DNA of 64,000 nt from Dyadobacter endophyticus (GTDB lineage Bacteria; Bacteroidota; Bacteroidia; Cytophagales; Spirosomataceae), in NCBI RefSeq assembly GCF_014641595.1, contig NZ_BMIA01000002.1, forward strand, positions 744,001-808,000. The letters are read 5' to 3'. How positions within the stretch are numbered: the stretch's first letter is position 1; every line of letters begins with the position of its first letter. The position numbers and the translations under genes are program-made. Below the pieces are notes generated by a model. It was not told where the DNA came from, did no database searches, and saw only the letters and a program-made list of their open reading frames with translations. Positions 36,413-44,479 of the stretch are shown here, piece after piece.

Positions 36413-36931
36413 ATGGAATATTACCTGATTCTGACAGTTTTGATACTGGGAGCCGTCGTGACTTTCGGCATGTACCTCACCATCACGACCGTCGCCAACA
36501 AAATTTTCGAAAAACAGCGCTGGGATATGCGCAGCAAAAATATCGAGATCACATTACCCCTTCGCTTGCAGGCTTACGAGCGCATGTCCCTCTTCCTGGA
36601 ACGTATTTCTCCCAATAACCTGTTGTTGAGACTGGCACCTGCGGCAACGAGCGCGCTGGAACTGCAACAGATCGCACTCCACGAGATCCGGGAAGAATAT
36701 AACCATAATGTAGCGCAACAGCTCTACATTAGCACACAGGCCTGGGAGCAGATCGTGAATGCGATGAACGAGACAGTGGCGGTGGTGAACCAGGCAGCAG
36801 CGGAAGTAAGTGCGGAAGCCCCGGCCTCCGACCTCGCTAAAAAGATATTCTCACACGTGATCGAGAAGGAAATACAGCCTTCGACGCATGCTTTGAAGGT
36901 TTTGAAGGAGGAGATACGAAACGTGTTTTAG
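36413..36931 (+). CDS. Conserved hypothetical membrane protein (DUF7935-like)
   Basis: 172 residues: one N-terminal transmembrane helix (about 5-27), then a long soluble helical part rich in Glu, Gln and Ala (KNIEITLPLRLQAYERMSLF, LELQQIALHEIREEYNHNVAQQ, TQAWEQIVNAMN). The pattern fits the DUF7935 family of Bacteroidota, a tail-type helical protein upstream of mutS2. Function is unknown. The spacer to mutS2 is 78 bases and carries a GCCGACA-type repeat. Confidence 0.7.
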   Translation: MEYYLILTVLILGAVVTFGMYLTITTVANKIFEKQRWDMRSKNIEITLPLRLQAYERMSLFLERISPNNLLLRLAPAATSALELQQIALHEIREEYNHNVAQQLYISTQAWEQIVNAMNETVAVVNQAAAEVSAEAPASDLAKKIFSHVIEKEIQPSTHALKVLKEEIRNVF

Positions 36932-36970
36932 GGCCTTCGACGATCAAAAATTAACATCAACAATTACAAT

Positions 36971-36996
36971 GCTGACGGCCGAATGCCGACAGCCGA
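36971..36996. repeat. GCCGACA-type short repeat upstream of mutS2
   Basis: GCTGACGGCCGAATGCCGAC followed by AGCCGA, 14 bases before the mutS2 ATG. Same unit family as 23695-23720 and reversed at 29516-29532. Confidence 0.5.
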
Positions 36997-37009
36997 TAGG
37001 TATTAAAAA

Positions 37010-39418
37010 ATGCTCTACCCCAATACATTAGAACAAAAACTGGGATTCGACAAGCTTAGGGAACGTTTAAAAGAGCTTTGTATCAGCTCTTTGGGACAGG
37101 CTTTTGTTGAAAAAATCCGGTTCTCCGAAAACTTCGGCATGGTCGAGAAACTCGTGAGCCAGACCGCCGAAATGCTGCGCATACTCGAACTGGGCGAGAA
37201 CTTCCCTTCCCAGAATTACATCGACGCCACGCCTTATTTGAAAAGGGCTTCCATTGAAGGCATGCTGCTGACCCAGCCCGAATTTTCTGATTTGAAAGTC
37301 TCGCTGCTGACGATCCGCCTTTGCCTCCGCTTTTTTGAAAGCCAGGAACCCGATGCTTTCCCGATTTTGGGAGAATATGCCAAAACGATTAGGGTCGAAA
37401 AGGCCGTTACCGATGCCATCGACCGCATTATCGACGATCGCGGACAAATCCGCGATTCGGCCTCGCCCGAGCTATCGCGCATCCGCAAGCGGTTGATTTC
37501 GGAGCAATCGGGCATTCGTAAAAAACTCGATACGATCCTGAAATCTGCCAAAAGCAATGGCTGGATTGGCGACGACGTGTCGCTGACCGTCCGGAACGGC
37601 CGTATGGTAATTCCGGTGGCGGCCGAGCACAAGCGAAAACTGCGCGGGTTTATTCATGATGAATCAGCGACCGGCCAGACCGTTTTCATCGAACCCACGG
37701 ATATTTTTGAATCCAATAATGAGATCCGTGAACTCGAATATGAGGAACGCCGGGAGATCAACCGCATCCTGCTTGAACTGACTGCCTACGTCCGGCCATT
37801 TGTACCCGATTTGCAGAAGGCTTACGGCTTCCTGGGACTTATGGACTTCCTTCGTGCCAAAGCCCGGCTGGCAGGCGAAATGGGCGCCATTAACCCGCCG
37901 TTTGAAAACCGGCAATTTATCGACTGGCGTGAGGCGCGGCATCCGTTACTGCATTTGTCTTTTCAGAAACAAGGCAAGAAGGTTGTTCCATTGAATATCG
38001 AATTGCAGGAAAAGCAACGCATTCTGATCGTTTCCGGACCAAATGCCGGTGGTAAATCCGTGGCATTGAAAACCGTTGGCGTGATCCAGTACATGTTCCA
38101 ATGCGGCTTACTCGTACCCATGCAGGAAGGCTCTTCCATGGGCTTTTTTCAGAATATTTTCATTGACATCGGCGATGAGCAATCACTTGAAAATGACCTG
38201 AGTACTTATAGTTCGCATTTGACCAACATGCGCCATTTTCTTTCGATGGCCAACAAAAGGACCTTGTTTCTGATCGACGAGTTCGGAACAGGGACCGAAC
38301 CGGGCCTCGGCGGTGCGATTGCGGAGGCTATTCTCGAAAACCTTACCCAATCGGGCGCTTTTGGGATGATTAATACGCATTATACCAATTTAAAAGTACT
38401 GGCCGACAAGACCGATGGGCTGGTTAACGGTGCGATGCGGTTTGATGGTGAACATCTGGAACCGCTGTATCAGCTGGAAATAGGTCGCCCCGGAAGCTCA
38501 TTTGCATTTGAAATCGCTTCCAAAATCGGGTTACCGAAAGCAGTGGTAGCCCGTGCGAAAGAGAAGCTGGGAACGCAGCAAGTGAATTTTGAAAAACTGC
38601 TGAAAGAGCTCGATATCGAGCGCCGCGTATTTGCCGAGAAGAACATTGAGATCGGTATCAAAGAGCGCAAGCTCGCGAAGCAATTGGCCGACTACACTGC
38701 ATTGAAAGAAAAGCTCGATAATAACGAGAAAAAGATCGTCAATGAGGCCAAACAAAAAGCCAAGAGCCTGATTTCAGATGCTAATCAACTGATCGAGAAT
38801 ACTATTCGGGAAATAAAGGAAAACAAGGCCGAGAAGGAAAAGACCAAAACGGTAAGGACCCACCTCGAAAATTTTGGGAAGAAAAACCTTGTGCTGGCCG
38901 AAGTAGCCGAACCGCAGCCCGCCGAGGAGGAATACGAGCCGGAAGGCGGCGACATTACGCCTGGCAGCTACGTGCGCATCAGCGGGCAGACCGCTATTGG
39001 CGAAGTGCTTTCGATCAAAGGGAAAGATGCCGAAATCCGCATCGGCGACCTGAAATCGACCATCAAACTGAACCGGCTTGAAAAAGTGTCGCGGAAAACC
39101 TACCGCGCCGCTACCGGTGAAAAAGGCGTAAAAACAGCTTCCAAAGGCGTCGATATGAACGAGCGGATGCTCAATTTCAGTTTCAACCTGGATATGCGCG
39201 GCAAACGCGGTGAAGAAGCGCTGGGGCTTGTTGATCAGTTTATGGACAATGCCATTATGCTCGGCTATGACGAACTCCGCATCGTGCACGGCAAGGGCGA
39301 CGGCATCCTGCGTACGCTGGTACGCAACCACCTGCGCGGGTACAAGCAGGTAGCGGGCATGTACGACGAGCACGCCGACCGCGGAGGCGCGGGGGTGACG
39401 ATCGTGAAGTTGAAGTAA
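37010..39418 (+). CDS. mutS2: Endonuclease MutS2
   Basis: Large MutS2 protein of 802 residues, an ATPase and nuclease that suppresses homologous recombination and rescues stalled or collided ribosomes in some bacteria. It lacks the mismatch-recognition domain of MutS. The ATPase Walker A is GPNAGGKS (about 342-349), with Walker B LFLIDEFGTGTEP and the MutS family region TYSSHLTNM. A coiled-coil region (about 510-620, very Lys/Glu rich) follows. The C-terminal Smr domain carries LDMRGKR (near 725) and the HGKGDG nuclease motif (near 762). Confidence 0.95.
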   Translation: MLYPNTLEQKLGFDKLRERLKELCISSLGQAFVEKIRFSENFGMVEKLVSQTAEMLRILELGENFPSQNYIDATPYLKRASIEGMLLTQPEFSDLKVSLLTIRLCLRFFESQEPDAFPILGEYAKTIRVEKAVTDAIDRIIDDRGQIRDSASPELSRIRKRLISEQSGIRKKLDTILKSAKSNGWIGDDVSLTVRNGRMVIPVAAEHKRKLRGFIHDESATGQTVFIEPTDIFESNNEIRELEYEERREINRILLELTAYVRPFVPDLQKAYGFLGLMDFLRAKARLAGEMGAINPPFENRQFIDWREARHPLLHLSFQKQGKKVVPLNIELQEKQRILIVSGPNAGGKSVALKTVGVIQYMFQCGLLVPMQEGSSMGFFQNIFIDIGDEQSLENDLSTYSSHLTNMRHFLSMANKRTLFLIDEFGTGTEPGLGGAIAEAILENLTQSGAFGMINTHYTNLKVLADKTDGLVNGAMRFDGEHLEPLYQLEIGRPGSSFAFEIASKIGLPKAVVARAKEKLGTQQVNFEKLLKELDIERRVFAEKNIEIGIKERKLAKQLADYTALKEKLDNNEKKIVNEAKQKAKSLISDANQLIENTIREIKENKAEKEKTKTVRTHLENFGKKNLVLAEVAEPQPAEEEYEPEGGDITPGSYVRISGQTAIGEVLSIKGKDAEIRIGDLKSTIKLNRLEKVSRKTYRAATGEKGVKTASKGVDMNERMLNFSFNLDMRGKRGEEALGLVDQFMDNAIMLGYDELRIVHGKGDGILRTLVRNHLRGYKQVAGMYDEHADRGGAGVTIVKLK

Positions 39419-39442
39419 TGCTTTTAGAAATACTTCATAATG

Positions 39443-39473
39443 CAAAAAGGGCGCCTCATCAGCGCCCTTTTTG
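39443..39473. terminator. Bidirectional terminator between mutS2 and the MFS gene
   Basis: Perfect 12-base stem (39443-39454, CAAAAAGGGCGC, with 39462-39473) and a 7-base loop, flanked by an A run on the left and a T run on the right. Serves both convergent genes. Confidence 0.9.
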
Positions 39474-39490
39474 TTTGATATATCCAGTTA

Positions 39491-40729
39491 TCAGTGAACT
39501 GCTGCGGAAGAAGAAGCAGGTACTGTTTTACGTCCTTTCATCCAGAAATACAGAATACCGAACGCAACGATCAGCAGCGCAGGGAACATCACCATCGTGC
39601 TCAGTGTCGCCTGCCCGGCGGCAAGCTCCATTTCGTCGCCCGTCAGACCTGCTGCCAGTTTTTCAGCTTTGGCATCGTCCAGCCATTTACCGATTACAGG
39701 CTGCCAGATAGCCGTTGAGAACATTCCGATACCACCAACGATAGACATACCTAATGCACCGCTCAAAGGCACGTTCTGCGCCACGAAACCGATCATGGTT
39801 GGCCAGAACAACGCTACACCCATTGCGAAGATCACAGCCGCTGCATAAGCCGCAGGGCCAGTCACTGTGCTGAACAGGTAAATACCGGCCGCTGCCAGGA
39901 TCGACGAGCCCCAGAGGATACCCGTCTGACCGATTGCTGCCACGATCGGGTGAGCGAAGTAGCGGGCGATGGCCATCAGACCGGTTACCAATGCAAGAAT
40001 CAGCATTGGGCTTGCACCGCTTTTGCTCATGATCAGACCTGTCCATTGCTGCGGACCAAATTCGCTGATAGCGGTAAATGCCATACAAACGAAGATAAAG
40101 AGGAACAGCGGAGTGAACATCGCCTTCACGTTCTCACCGATTGAGGTTACACCAGCCACGTGTGGTTTCGGGAATGCCTGTCCCCAGAAAAGGAATGCGT
40201 AAATGAATGTCGGGATGAGAATCACCCAGATTTGTGCCTGCCAGCCGAGGTTGGCGTCGGTCATAAATTTTGAAATCAGAGAACCCACTACAATACCGCC
40301 GGGGAACCACATGTGGAAGCGGTTGAGCATTTTGCTCATTTGCAGTCCTTCGTAGGAGTCGGCGATCATTGGGTTACAAGCGGCCTCTGTACAGCCGTTA
40401 CCAACCCCGATGAGGAATGTAGAGATCAGAAGGCCGGTGTAGCCGCCTGAATAAATCGTCATGATAATACCAATCGCGTGGCACACAAACGCCACCTGCA
40501 TGATCGTTTTCGGGCCGATCGTGTGGTACACAAGCCCGCCGATAATCATCGCGAGGGGAAACCCGAAGAACCACATCGAGTTAATAAAGCCCAGTTGCTC
40601 GGCCGAGAGATTGAACTCAGTGCCCAGCTGGGGCAGAATCCCTGCACGGATACTGAATGAGAATGCAGTGGTTATGAGCGCAAAACAACTTGCATTGAAG
40701 AGTCTTCCGCTGTTAACTGATTGGGACAT
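39491..40729 (-). CDS. Major facilitator superfamily sugar transporter
   Basis: Inner-membrane MFS permease of 412 residues with 12 predicted helices and a central loop near residue 195. The N-terminal half contains SFSIRAGILPQL and the region GNGCTEAACNPMIADSY, where FHS-type sugar porters have a related GxGxxxxxxNP motif. No specific substrate is identifiable. The gene is divergent from the Gfo/Idh/MocA operon, 226 bases away, so it is likely the uptake component of that island. The final helix is followed by a short positive tail. Confidence 0.82.
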   Translation of the reverse strand: MSQSVNSGRLFNASCFALITTAFSFSIRAGILPQLGTEFNLSAEQLGFINSMWFFGFPLAMIIGGLVYHTIGPKTIMQVAFVCHAIGIIMTIYSGGYTGLLISTFLIGVGNGCTEAACNPMIADSYEGLQMSKMLNRFHMWFPGGIVVGSLISKFMTDANLGWQAQIWVILIPTFIYAFLFWGQAFPKPHVAGVTSIGENVKAMFTPLFLFIFVCMAFTAISEFGPQQWTGLIMSKSGASPMLILALVTGLMAIARYFAHPIVAAIGQTGILWGSSILAAAGIYLFSTVTGPAAYAAAVIFAMGVALFWPTMIGFVAQNVPLSGALGMSIVGGIGMFSTAIWQPVIGKWLDDAKAEKLAAGLTGDEMELAAGQATLSTMVMFPALLIVAFGILYFWMKGRKTVPASSSAAVH

Positions 40730-40874
40730 GTGACGTAATGGGTTTGATTATTTGAATTAGATGATTGACTTCGGGATACCGGTTTTTATTCAAAGATTTT
40801 CACAAAAAAAACAAACTCCGGGGAATTCTACTGCTTTTCATTATTCCTAAGCAATGTTTTTTATGTCTTAAATT

Positions 40875-40882
40875 TATATTTG
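40875..40882 (+). promoter_or_regulatory. Putative -7 box of the Gfo/Idh/MocA operon
   Basis: TATATTTG fits TAnnTTTG and lies 73 bases before the ATG at 40956. No convincing -33 TTTG is present at 19-21 bases upstream; TTTT is the nearest match. Confidence 0.4.
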
Positions 40883-40955
40883 TAGGAAGTAAGAGTCTTT
40901 TACACGGCTCTTTCTTATCTGTATAATCTATTTGAAAAACCTTAAACCAACTGGA

Positions 40956-42101
40956 ATGTCAAGAAAGATCAGAATGGGCATGGTAGGCGGGTCCCTGGAT
41001 GCATTTATTGGTGGGGTCCATCGCCGTGCAGCGATCATGGATGGAGAAATTGAGCTGGTTTGTGGAGCGTTCAGCTCCGATCCTGCTAAATCGAAAGAAA
41101 CCGGAAAAGCGCTATATCTGCCTGAAAACAGGGTTTATAACGACTTCGAGGAGATGATCCTGAAAGAAAAGCAACTGCCGGAAGGGGAACGCATGGATTT
41201 TGTTACCATCGTGACACCCAACCACATGCACGCCGCGCCTACGAAGCTTGCGCTTGAAAATGGCTTCCACGTCGTATGCGATAAACCCATTACCCTTAAT
41301 ACCGAAGAAGCGGAAGAAATCGTGGCTGTGGTCGAAAAAACAGGCCTTGTCTTCTGTCTTACACACAACTATACCGGATACCCTATGGTAAAAGAGGCCC
41401 GCCAGATGATTGCCTCAGGTGCCATTGGAGAAGTAAGAAAGGTAATTGTGGAATATCCGCAAGGTTGGCTGGCGACATTGGTGGAAGTAACGGGCAACAA
41501 ACAGGCCGCATGGCGCACCGACCCAAAGCGTTCGGGAGCCGCGGGAGGCCTGGGCGACATTGGTACACATGCCGAAAACCTGGCCGAATACATCACCGGT
41601 CTCAAAATCACCCAGATTTGCGCCGACCTTACAATATTTGTAGAAGGCCGTTTGCTGGATGATGATGCTCATATTCTACTGCGCTTCAACAATGGCGCGA
41701 AGGGCATCCTGCAAAACAGCCAGATTGCCAACGGAGAGGAAAACGACCTCAATATCCGTGTTTACGGCGAAACGGGCGGTTTGCAATGGAAACAAATGGA
41801 GCCTAACACGCTGATCCACAAAACCAACCAGGGCACCCGCATCATCCGCACGGGCGTGGGTAACCTGTCCAAAGCCGCGCAGGTACACACCCGCATTCCC
41901 GCTGGCCACCCTGAAGGCTATTTCGAAGCCTTCGCTAATCTATACCGCAACTTCGCCATCCACGTGAGGGCTTACTGGGAAGGCAAAAAAGCCGATCCGG
42001 TGTACGACTTCCCAAGCGCACAGGATGGTCTGAGGGGTATGAAGTTCATCGACGCCGTCATTGCCTCGAACAAGACGGAGACGAAATGGACCGATTTCTG
42101 A
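40956..42101 (+). CDS. Gfo/Idh/MocA family oxidoreductase (first of two)
   Basis: NAD(P)-dependent sugar oxidoreductase of 381 residues. Starts at the ATG at 40956; an in-frame TTG at 40932 is possible but less likely. The Rossmann motif is GMVGGSLDAFIGGVHRRAA, and the EKP motif is CDKPIT near residue 118. THNYTGYPMV and GDIGTHAENLAEYITGL follow, with the GxxxxHxxx catalytic-type segment near residue 212 and the C-terminal alpha/beta domain. Substrate unknown; likely a keto-sugar or inositol-type dehydrogenase by context. First gene of an operon with the next two genes, gaps 84 and 11 bases. Confidence 0.9.
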   Translation: MSRKIRMGMVGGSLDAFIGGVHRRAAIMDGEIELVCGAFSSDPAKSKETGKALYLPENRVYNDFEEMILKEKQLPEGERMDFVTIVTPNHMHAAPTKLALENGFHVVCDKPITLNTEEAEEIVAVVEKTGLVFCLTHNYTGYPMVKEARQMIASGAIGEVRKVIVEYPQGWLATLVEVTGNKQAAWRTDPKRSGAAGGLGDIGTHAENLAEYITGLKITQICADLTIFVEGRLLDDDAHILLRFNNGAKGILQNSQIANGEENDLNIRVYGETGGLQWKQMEPNTLIHKTNQGTRIIRTGVGNLSKAAQVHTRIPAGHPEGYFEAFANLYRNFAIHVRAYWEGKKADPVYDFPSAQDGLRGMKFIDAVIASNKTETKWTDF

Positions 42102-42185
42102 TCTGAATACGCAATCCAATTACTGTACATCTCAATTTAACCCGCGAGAGCGGACTGTTTTTCACCAATCATTCCATACCCATTT

Positions 42186-43331
42186 ATGAACAAAATCAAA
42201 GTTGGCGTTGTCGGAACAGGCTTCATTGGCCCCGCACATATTGAAGCACTGAGACGTCTTCCTAATGTAGAAGTTGCCGCACTTTGCGAAGTGACCGCAG
42301 AACTGGCCAAGGAAAAAGCTGACGCGCTTGGCATTGCCCGTTCCTACACGTTTGACGAGCTGTTGAAACAGGATGACATCCAGGCTGTCCACATTTGTAC
42401 ACCTAACTTTTTACATTACTCACAGTCGAAAGCAGCATTGCTGGCCGGCAAACACGTGATTTGTGAAAAACCATTGGCGAAAGACCTTGCAGAAGCCGAA
42501 GAGCTCGTGGAACTGGCTGCTAAAACCGGCCTCGTGAATGCAGTTCACTTCAACCTGCGTTACTATCCGCTGGCGCGCCAGATGAAATCAATGCGTGAAA
42601 AAGGTGAATTGGGTGAGATTTATTCGTTCATCGGTTCTTACCTGCAAGACTGGTTGTTCTACAACACTGACTATAACTGGCGCCTTGAACCGGACAAATC
42701 CGGCGACTCACGCGCTATTGCGGACATCGGTTCCCACCTGATGGACATCCTGGAATACATTACCGGTCTGAAAACAGTAGCGGTCCTGGCCGATTTCAAT
42801 ACCGTGCACAAGACCCGCAAGAAGCCTTTGAAAGCCGTTGAGACCTATTCAGGCAAAATGCTGCAACCGGAAGACTACGCCGATGTACCTATCACTACCG
42901 AAGATCATGCGAACGTTTTGCTCCGTTTCGACAATGGCAACAAAGGAGTAATCACCGTTTCACAAGTTTCGGCTGGTCGAAAAAACCGTATGTCGCTGGA
43001 AATCTCCGGTTCTAAAAAGACATTCAGCTGGTGCTCCGAGTCGCCGAACGAAATGTGGATCGGTAACCGCGATAAAGCGAACGAAGTCCTGATGCGTGAC
43101 CCATCGCTTGTGAACGAGGACGTTCGTTCGACCATCACCTTCCCAGGCGGCCACAACGAAGGCTTCCCGGATACATCAAAACAAATGTTCAAAGAAGTTT
43201 ACGCCGCCATCGCCGCCGGCAAGCAACCCGAAAACCCAACATTCCCAACTTTTGCGGACGGGTACCGCGAGTTGTTGATCTGTGAGAGGATTTTGGAGAG
43301 CAATAAGAAGGAGGCTTGGGTAACTATTTAA
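42186..43331 (+). CDS. Gfo/Idh/MocA family oxidoreductase (second of two)
   Basis: A second NAD(P)-dependent oxidoreductase of 381 residues. Rossmann motif GVVGTGFIGPAHIEAL (residues 7-22), CEKPLAKDLAEA near residue 95, NLRYYPLARQMK, and DIGSHLMDILEYITGLK near residue 180 are typical. The C-terminal domain contains the beta-sheet face used for dimers. It is clearly different in sequence from the first protein and need not share a substrate. It is followed 11 bases later by the TIM-barrel gene. Confidence 0.9.
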   Translation: MNKIKVGVVGTGFIGPAHIEALRRLPNVEVAALCEVTAELAKEKADALGIARSYTFDELLKQDDIQAVHICTPNFLHYSQSKAALLAGKHVICEKPLAKDLAEAEELVELAAKTGLVNAVHFNLRYYPLARQMKSMREKGELGEIYSFIGSYLQDWLFYNTDYNWRLEPDKSGDSRAIADIGSHLMDILEYITGLKTVAVLADFNTVHKTRKKPLKAVETYSGKMLQPEDYADVPITTEDHANVLLRFDNGNKGVITVSQVSAGRKNRMSLEISGSKKTFSWCSESPNEMWIGNRDKANEVLMRDPSLVNEDVRSTITFPGGHNEGFPDTSKQMFKEVYAAIAAGKQPENPTFPTFADGYRELLICERILESNKKEAWVTI

Positions 43332-43342
43332 TTTAAAAAAAT

Positions 43343-44395
43343 ATGAAAACCATTAAAGGACCCGGTATCTTCCTCGCCCAATTCCTTGGCGATGAAGCTC
43401 CGTTCAATTCACTCGATACCATTGCCGACTACATGGCAGGGTTGGGTTATAAAGGTTTACAACTCCCTACCTGGGATCCGCGCGTGATCGATGTAAAGCA
43501 AGCTGCTGAGTCGCAGACGTACGCGGATGACCTGAAAGGTAAGTTGGCCGACAAAGGCCTTGAAATCACTGAGCTTGCTTCCCATATTATTGGTCAGCTG
43601 GTGGCTTCGCACCCTGTTTATGACGAAATGTATGACAATTTTGCCGTGCCCGAGGTTCGCAAAAACCCGAAAGCGCGTGCAGAATGGGCTACGCAGCATT
43701 TGAAATATGTAGCGCAGGCAAGCCGCAGACTAGGCCTGAAAGCCAGTGCTTCTTTCACAGGCGCATTGGCATGGCCATTCCTGTACCCATGGCCTCAGCG
43801 CCCCGCCGGACTGGTAGAAACGGCATTCAAAGAACTGGCCGCTCGCTGGAAACCTATTTTGGATGTGTATGACGAAAATGGCGTGGACGTGGCGTACGAA
43901 TTGCACCCGGGCGAAGATGTGTTCGATGGTAGTACTTTCGAGATGTTTGTTGATTACCTCGGCGGCCACACCCGCGCGAATATCAACTACGACCCAAGCC
44001 ATTTCGTGTTGCAGCAATTGGATTACCTCCAATTCATCGACCTCTATCACGACCGCATCAAAGCATTCCACGTAAAAGACGCGGAATTCAATCCGAGCGG
44101 CAAGCAGGGCGTTTATAGCGGCTTTGCAGGCTGGGCTGATCGCGCCGGTCGGTTCCGTTCACTGGGCGACGGCCAGGTAGATTTCGGTGCAATTTTCTCA
44201 AAATTGTCGCAATACAATTACGACAGCTGGGCTGTTCTTGAATGGGAATGCTGCATCAAATCGCCCGTGCAAGGCGCGGCGGAAGGTGCACCGTTCATCG
44301 AAAGTCACATCATTGAAGTGACGACTAAAGCATTCGACGATTTCGCCGGAACCGGTGCAGACGAAGCTTTTAACCGCAAGGTCCTGGGCCTATAA
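43343..44395 (+). CDS. Sugar phosphate isomerase/epimerase family TIM-barrel protein
   Basis: Xylose isomerase-like TIM barrel of 350 residues. Features: GPGIFLAQFLGDEAPFNSL at the start, LELTELASHIIGQL-type strand (GLEITELASHIIGQL near 70), VAYELHPGEDVFDG, INYDPSHFVLQQLDYL and KAFHVKDAEFNPSG, with the metal ligands Glu, Asp and His of the family in the last three. These enzymes epimerise or isomerise keto-sugars, and with Gfo/Idh/MocA enzymes form inositol-like or 3-keto-glycoside pathways in Bacteroidota. The exact substrate is open. Last gene of the cytosolic operon. Confidence 0.88.
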   Translation: MKTIKGPGIFLAQFLGDEAPFNSLDTIADYMAGLGYKGLQLPTWDPRVIDVKQAAESQTYADDLKGKLADKGLEITELASHIIGQLVASHPVYDEMYDNFAVPEVRKNPKARAEWATQHLKYVAQASRRLGLKASASFTGALAWPFLYPWPQRPAGLVETAFKELAARWKPILDVYDENGVDVAYELHPGEDVFDGSTFEMFVDYLGGHTRANINYDPSHFVLQQLDYLQFIDLYHDRIKAFHVKDAEFNPSGKQGVYSGFAGWADRAGRFRSLGDGQVDFGAIFSKLSQYNYDSWAVLEWECCIKSPVQGAAEGAPFIESHIIEVTTKAFDDFAGTGADEAFNRKVLGL

Positions 44396-44418
44396 TTGTC
44401 GATCGTACAAGTATATTG

Positions 44419-44450
44419 AAAACCTATTTTCCTTATGGAAAGTAGGTTTT
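44419..44450 (+). terminator. Terminator of the oxidoreductase/isomerase operon
   Basis: 14-base stem with one G-U-type mismatch (44419-44432, AAAACCTATTTTCC, with 44437-44450), TTAT loop, then TT. 23 bases after the isomerase stop. Confidence 0.75.
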
Positions 44451-44479
44451 TTCTACGTTAACCAATTCCAATCAATCTA

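Noticed and set aside
38774..39445. Open frame of 223 codons antisense to the mutS2 3' end
   Set aside because: Antisense shadow of the coiled-coil and Smr region, with no signal or domain.
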